A DNA stretch of 41,425 bases from Candidatus Kuenenia stuttgartensis (GTDB taxonomy: Bacteria > Planctomycetota > Planctomycetia > Pirellulales > UBA1268). A program made the position numbers and the translations under genes. Of the stretch, positions 40,436-41,425 are shown piece by piece (within the stretch, counting starts at the first letter, position 1; every line of letters begins with the position of its first letter). The notes below the pieces were generated by a model. That model saw nothing but the letters and a program-made list of their open reading frames with translations, was not told the origin of the DNA and did not search any database. The stretch is taken from positions 1 to 41,425 of the forward strand of contig CALQRA010000015.1 in assembly GCA_943332855.1 (NCBI GenBank). Direction: 5' to 3'.

Positions 40436-41425
40436 TCAGGCGAGGATGTCGTGGATCACCCGGCCATGGACGTCGGAGAGACGGAAGTCGCGGCCGCCGA
40501 AGCGGTAGGTCAGCTTCTCGTGGTCGACGCCGAGAAGATGGAGGACCGTCGCCCACAGATGATGGACGGTGACAGGATGCTCGACGGCGTGGTAGCCGAG
40601 ATCGTCGGTGGCACCGTAGGTCGTCCCCCCTTTTACCCCCCCTCCCGCGATCCACACGCTGAACCCAAACGGGTTGTGATCGCGGCCGTCCGACCCTTGC
40701 GCGAACGGCGTCCGGCCAAACTCACCGGCCCAGACGACGAGCGTCTCCTCAAACAGCCCACGGCGTTTGAGGTCGTGGATCAATCCGGCGATCGGCTGAT
40801 CGACCTGGGTCGCCATCTCCGTGTGCCCGGTCTTCAGGCCACCATGCTGGTCCCAGGGATTGCCGATCTGGCCGAGTTCGGCGGGGCGCGGCAGACAGGT
40901 GAGCTCGATGAAGCGCACGCCGCGCTCCACGAGGCGCCGGGCGAGGAGGCACTGCCGGCCATACTCGACGGTCTCCCGGACCGGCGAGTCCATCCCGTAG
41001 AGCGCCTTCGTTTCGGCCGTCTCATCACGGATGTCAACGAAGCCCGGCACGGCGGCCTGCATCCGTGCGGCCGTCTCGTAGCTCCTGATTGCCGCTTCGA
41101 GGCGCGGGTCGTCGCCGGTGAGGGCGAGATGGCGGCGGTCGAGACGCGCGACGACGCGCATCCGCGCTTCCTGGCTCAAGAGTGGCTCGCGCGGCCGGAT
41201 GTTGGGAACAGGGTCGGCCGCCGAGGGATCGAGGAGCGTCGCCTGGTGCGTCGCCGGCAGATAACCGCTGCTATAGATACCGACGCCCCCGAGCGGCGCC
41301 CCGCCCCCGGCGAGAACGACAAACCCCGGCATCTCCCCGCAATCGCTCCCCAGGCCATACGACATCCAGGCCCCGGCGCTGGGATGGCCGGCGAGGGAAA
41401 AGCCGCTGTGGAGATGGTAGTTGGC
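40436..41425 (-). CDS. DUF1501-family protein (5' truncated)
   Basis: The frame is open from the right edge of the window to the stop at 40436, giving at least 329 C-terminal residues; an internal Met at 41365 is not the start because homologous sequence precedes it ([14 protein letters not shown]). The pattern is that of DUF1501, a planctomycete-rich family related to the alkaline-phosphatase/sulfatase fold: [81 protein letters not shown] and [17 protein letters not shown]. The Asp, His and Glu residues in these phrases would bind metal as in the fold. These genes usually follow DUF1549/DUF1553 partners, which would lie beyond the edge. The biochemical role is unknown. Confidence 0.92.
   Translation of the reverse strand, partial: ANYHLHSGFSLAGHPSAGAWMSYGLGSDCGEMPGFVVLAGGGAPLGGVGIYSSGYLPATHQATLLDPSAADPVPNIRPREPLLSQEARMRVVARLDRRHLALTGDDPRLEAAIRSYETAARMQAAVPGFVDIRDETAETKALYGMDSPVRETVEYGRQCLLARRLVERGVRFIELTCLPRPAELGQIGNPWDQHGGLKTGHTEMATQVDQPIAGLIHDLKRRGLFEETLVVWAGEFGRTPFAQGSDGRDHNPFGFSVWIAGGGVKGGTTYGATDDLGYHAVEHPVTVHHLWATVLHLLGVDHEKLTYRFGGRDFRLSDVHGRVIHDILA

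Noticed and set aside
1..41425. CRISPR arrays, insertion sequences, phage genes or defence systems
   Set aside because: No spaced direct repeats, transposase, integrase or known defence enzyme was seen; the GIY-YIG protein is the small housekeeping-type member.

Overview
The window looks like chromosome from a high-GC planctomycete, most likely of the Pirellulales type. This rests on gene content and not on a marker gene. Two sulfatases, a DUF1501 protein, a Tat-exported Gfo/Idh/MocA oxidoreductase, a neutral-ceramidase-like protein, PQQ-type and NHL beta-propellers, an SMP-30 lactonase, WD40 and VWA proteins and many secreted enzymes occur together, which is the usual planctomycete mixture. 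No rRNA, tRNA, CRISPR array, insertion sequence, phage gene or origin was recognised. Coding density is high and many genes overlap by 1-4 bases.

Layout. 1-848: 3' end of a TolC-type outer-membrane efflux gene. 1025-4695: a membrane receptor with a class III cyclase-like domain, overlapping by 4 bases with an MscS channel that carries a cyclic-nucleotide-binding domain. 4704-6554: ABC-F ATPase on the minus strand. 6604-9391: SMP-30 lactonase and, divergent from it, a porin-like protein. 9568-11117: minus-strand pair of an RbfA-like protein and an RtcB RNA ligase. 11118-11744: the only long gap. 11745-13829: membrane-anchored WD40 protein. 13881-17365: M48 metalloprotease and a divergent multi-pass membrane protein. 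17352-20022: two divergent PQQ-type propellers whose start codons interlock. 20137-20865: BtaB-like methyltransferase. 20881-25311 (minus): neutral-ceramidase-like protein, HEAT/VWA protein and Gfo/Idh/MocA oxidoreductase. 25467-33778 (plus): seven closely packed genes, namely GIY-YIG nuclease, spermidine-synthase-like protein, BASS transporter, MFS transporter, sulfatase, YHYH-PEBP fusion, sulfatase. 33775-37246 (minus): a complete CUT2 sugar ABC importer. 37348-39174: secreted HEXXH protein and a LuxR-type regulator with an atypical receiver. 39192-41425 (minus): Tat-exported NHL propeller and the 3' part of a DUF1501 gene.

How the parts fit. Much of the window serves uptake and breakdown of external polymers: sulfatases expose sugars, lactonase and oxidoreductase act on sugar acids or sugars, and porin, MFS, BASS and CUT2 systems import products. 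The cyclase-like receptor and nucleotide-domain channel form a two-gene signalling and osmotic unit, but both nucleotide-handling domains lack residues that are normally essential. Other notable points are a sulfatase lacking the Lys and His of its GKWH motif, three adjacent secreted proteins sharing basic low-complexity segments, an 18-bp perfect palindrome between two divergent operons, and the interlocked starts of the propeller pair.
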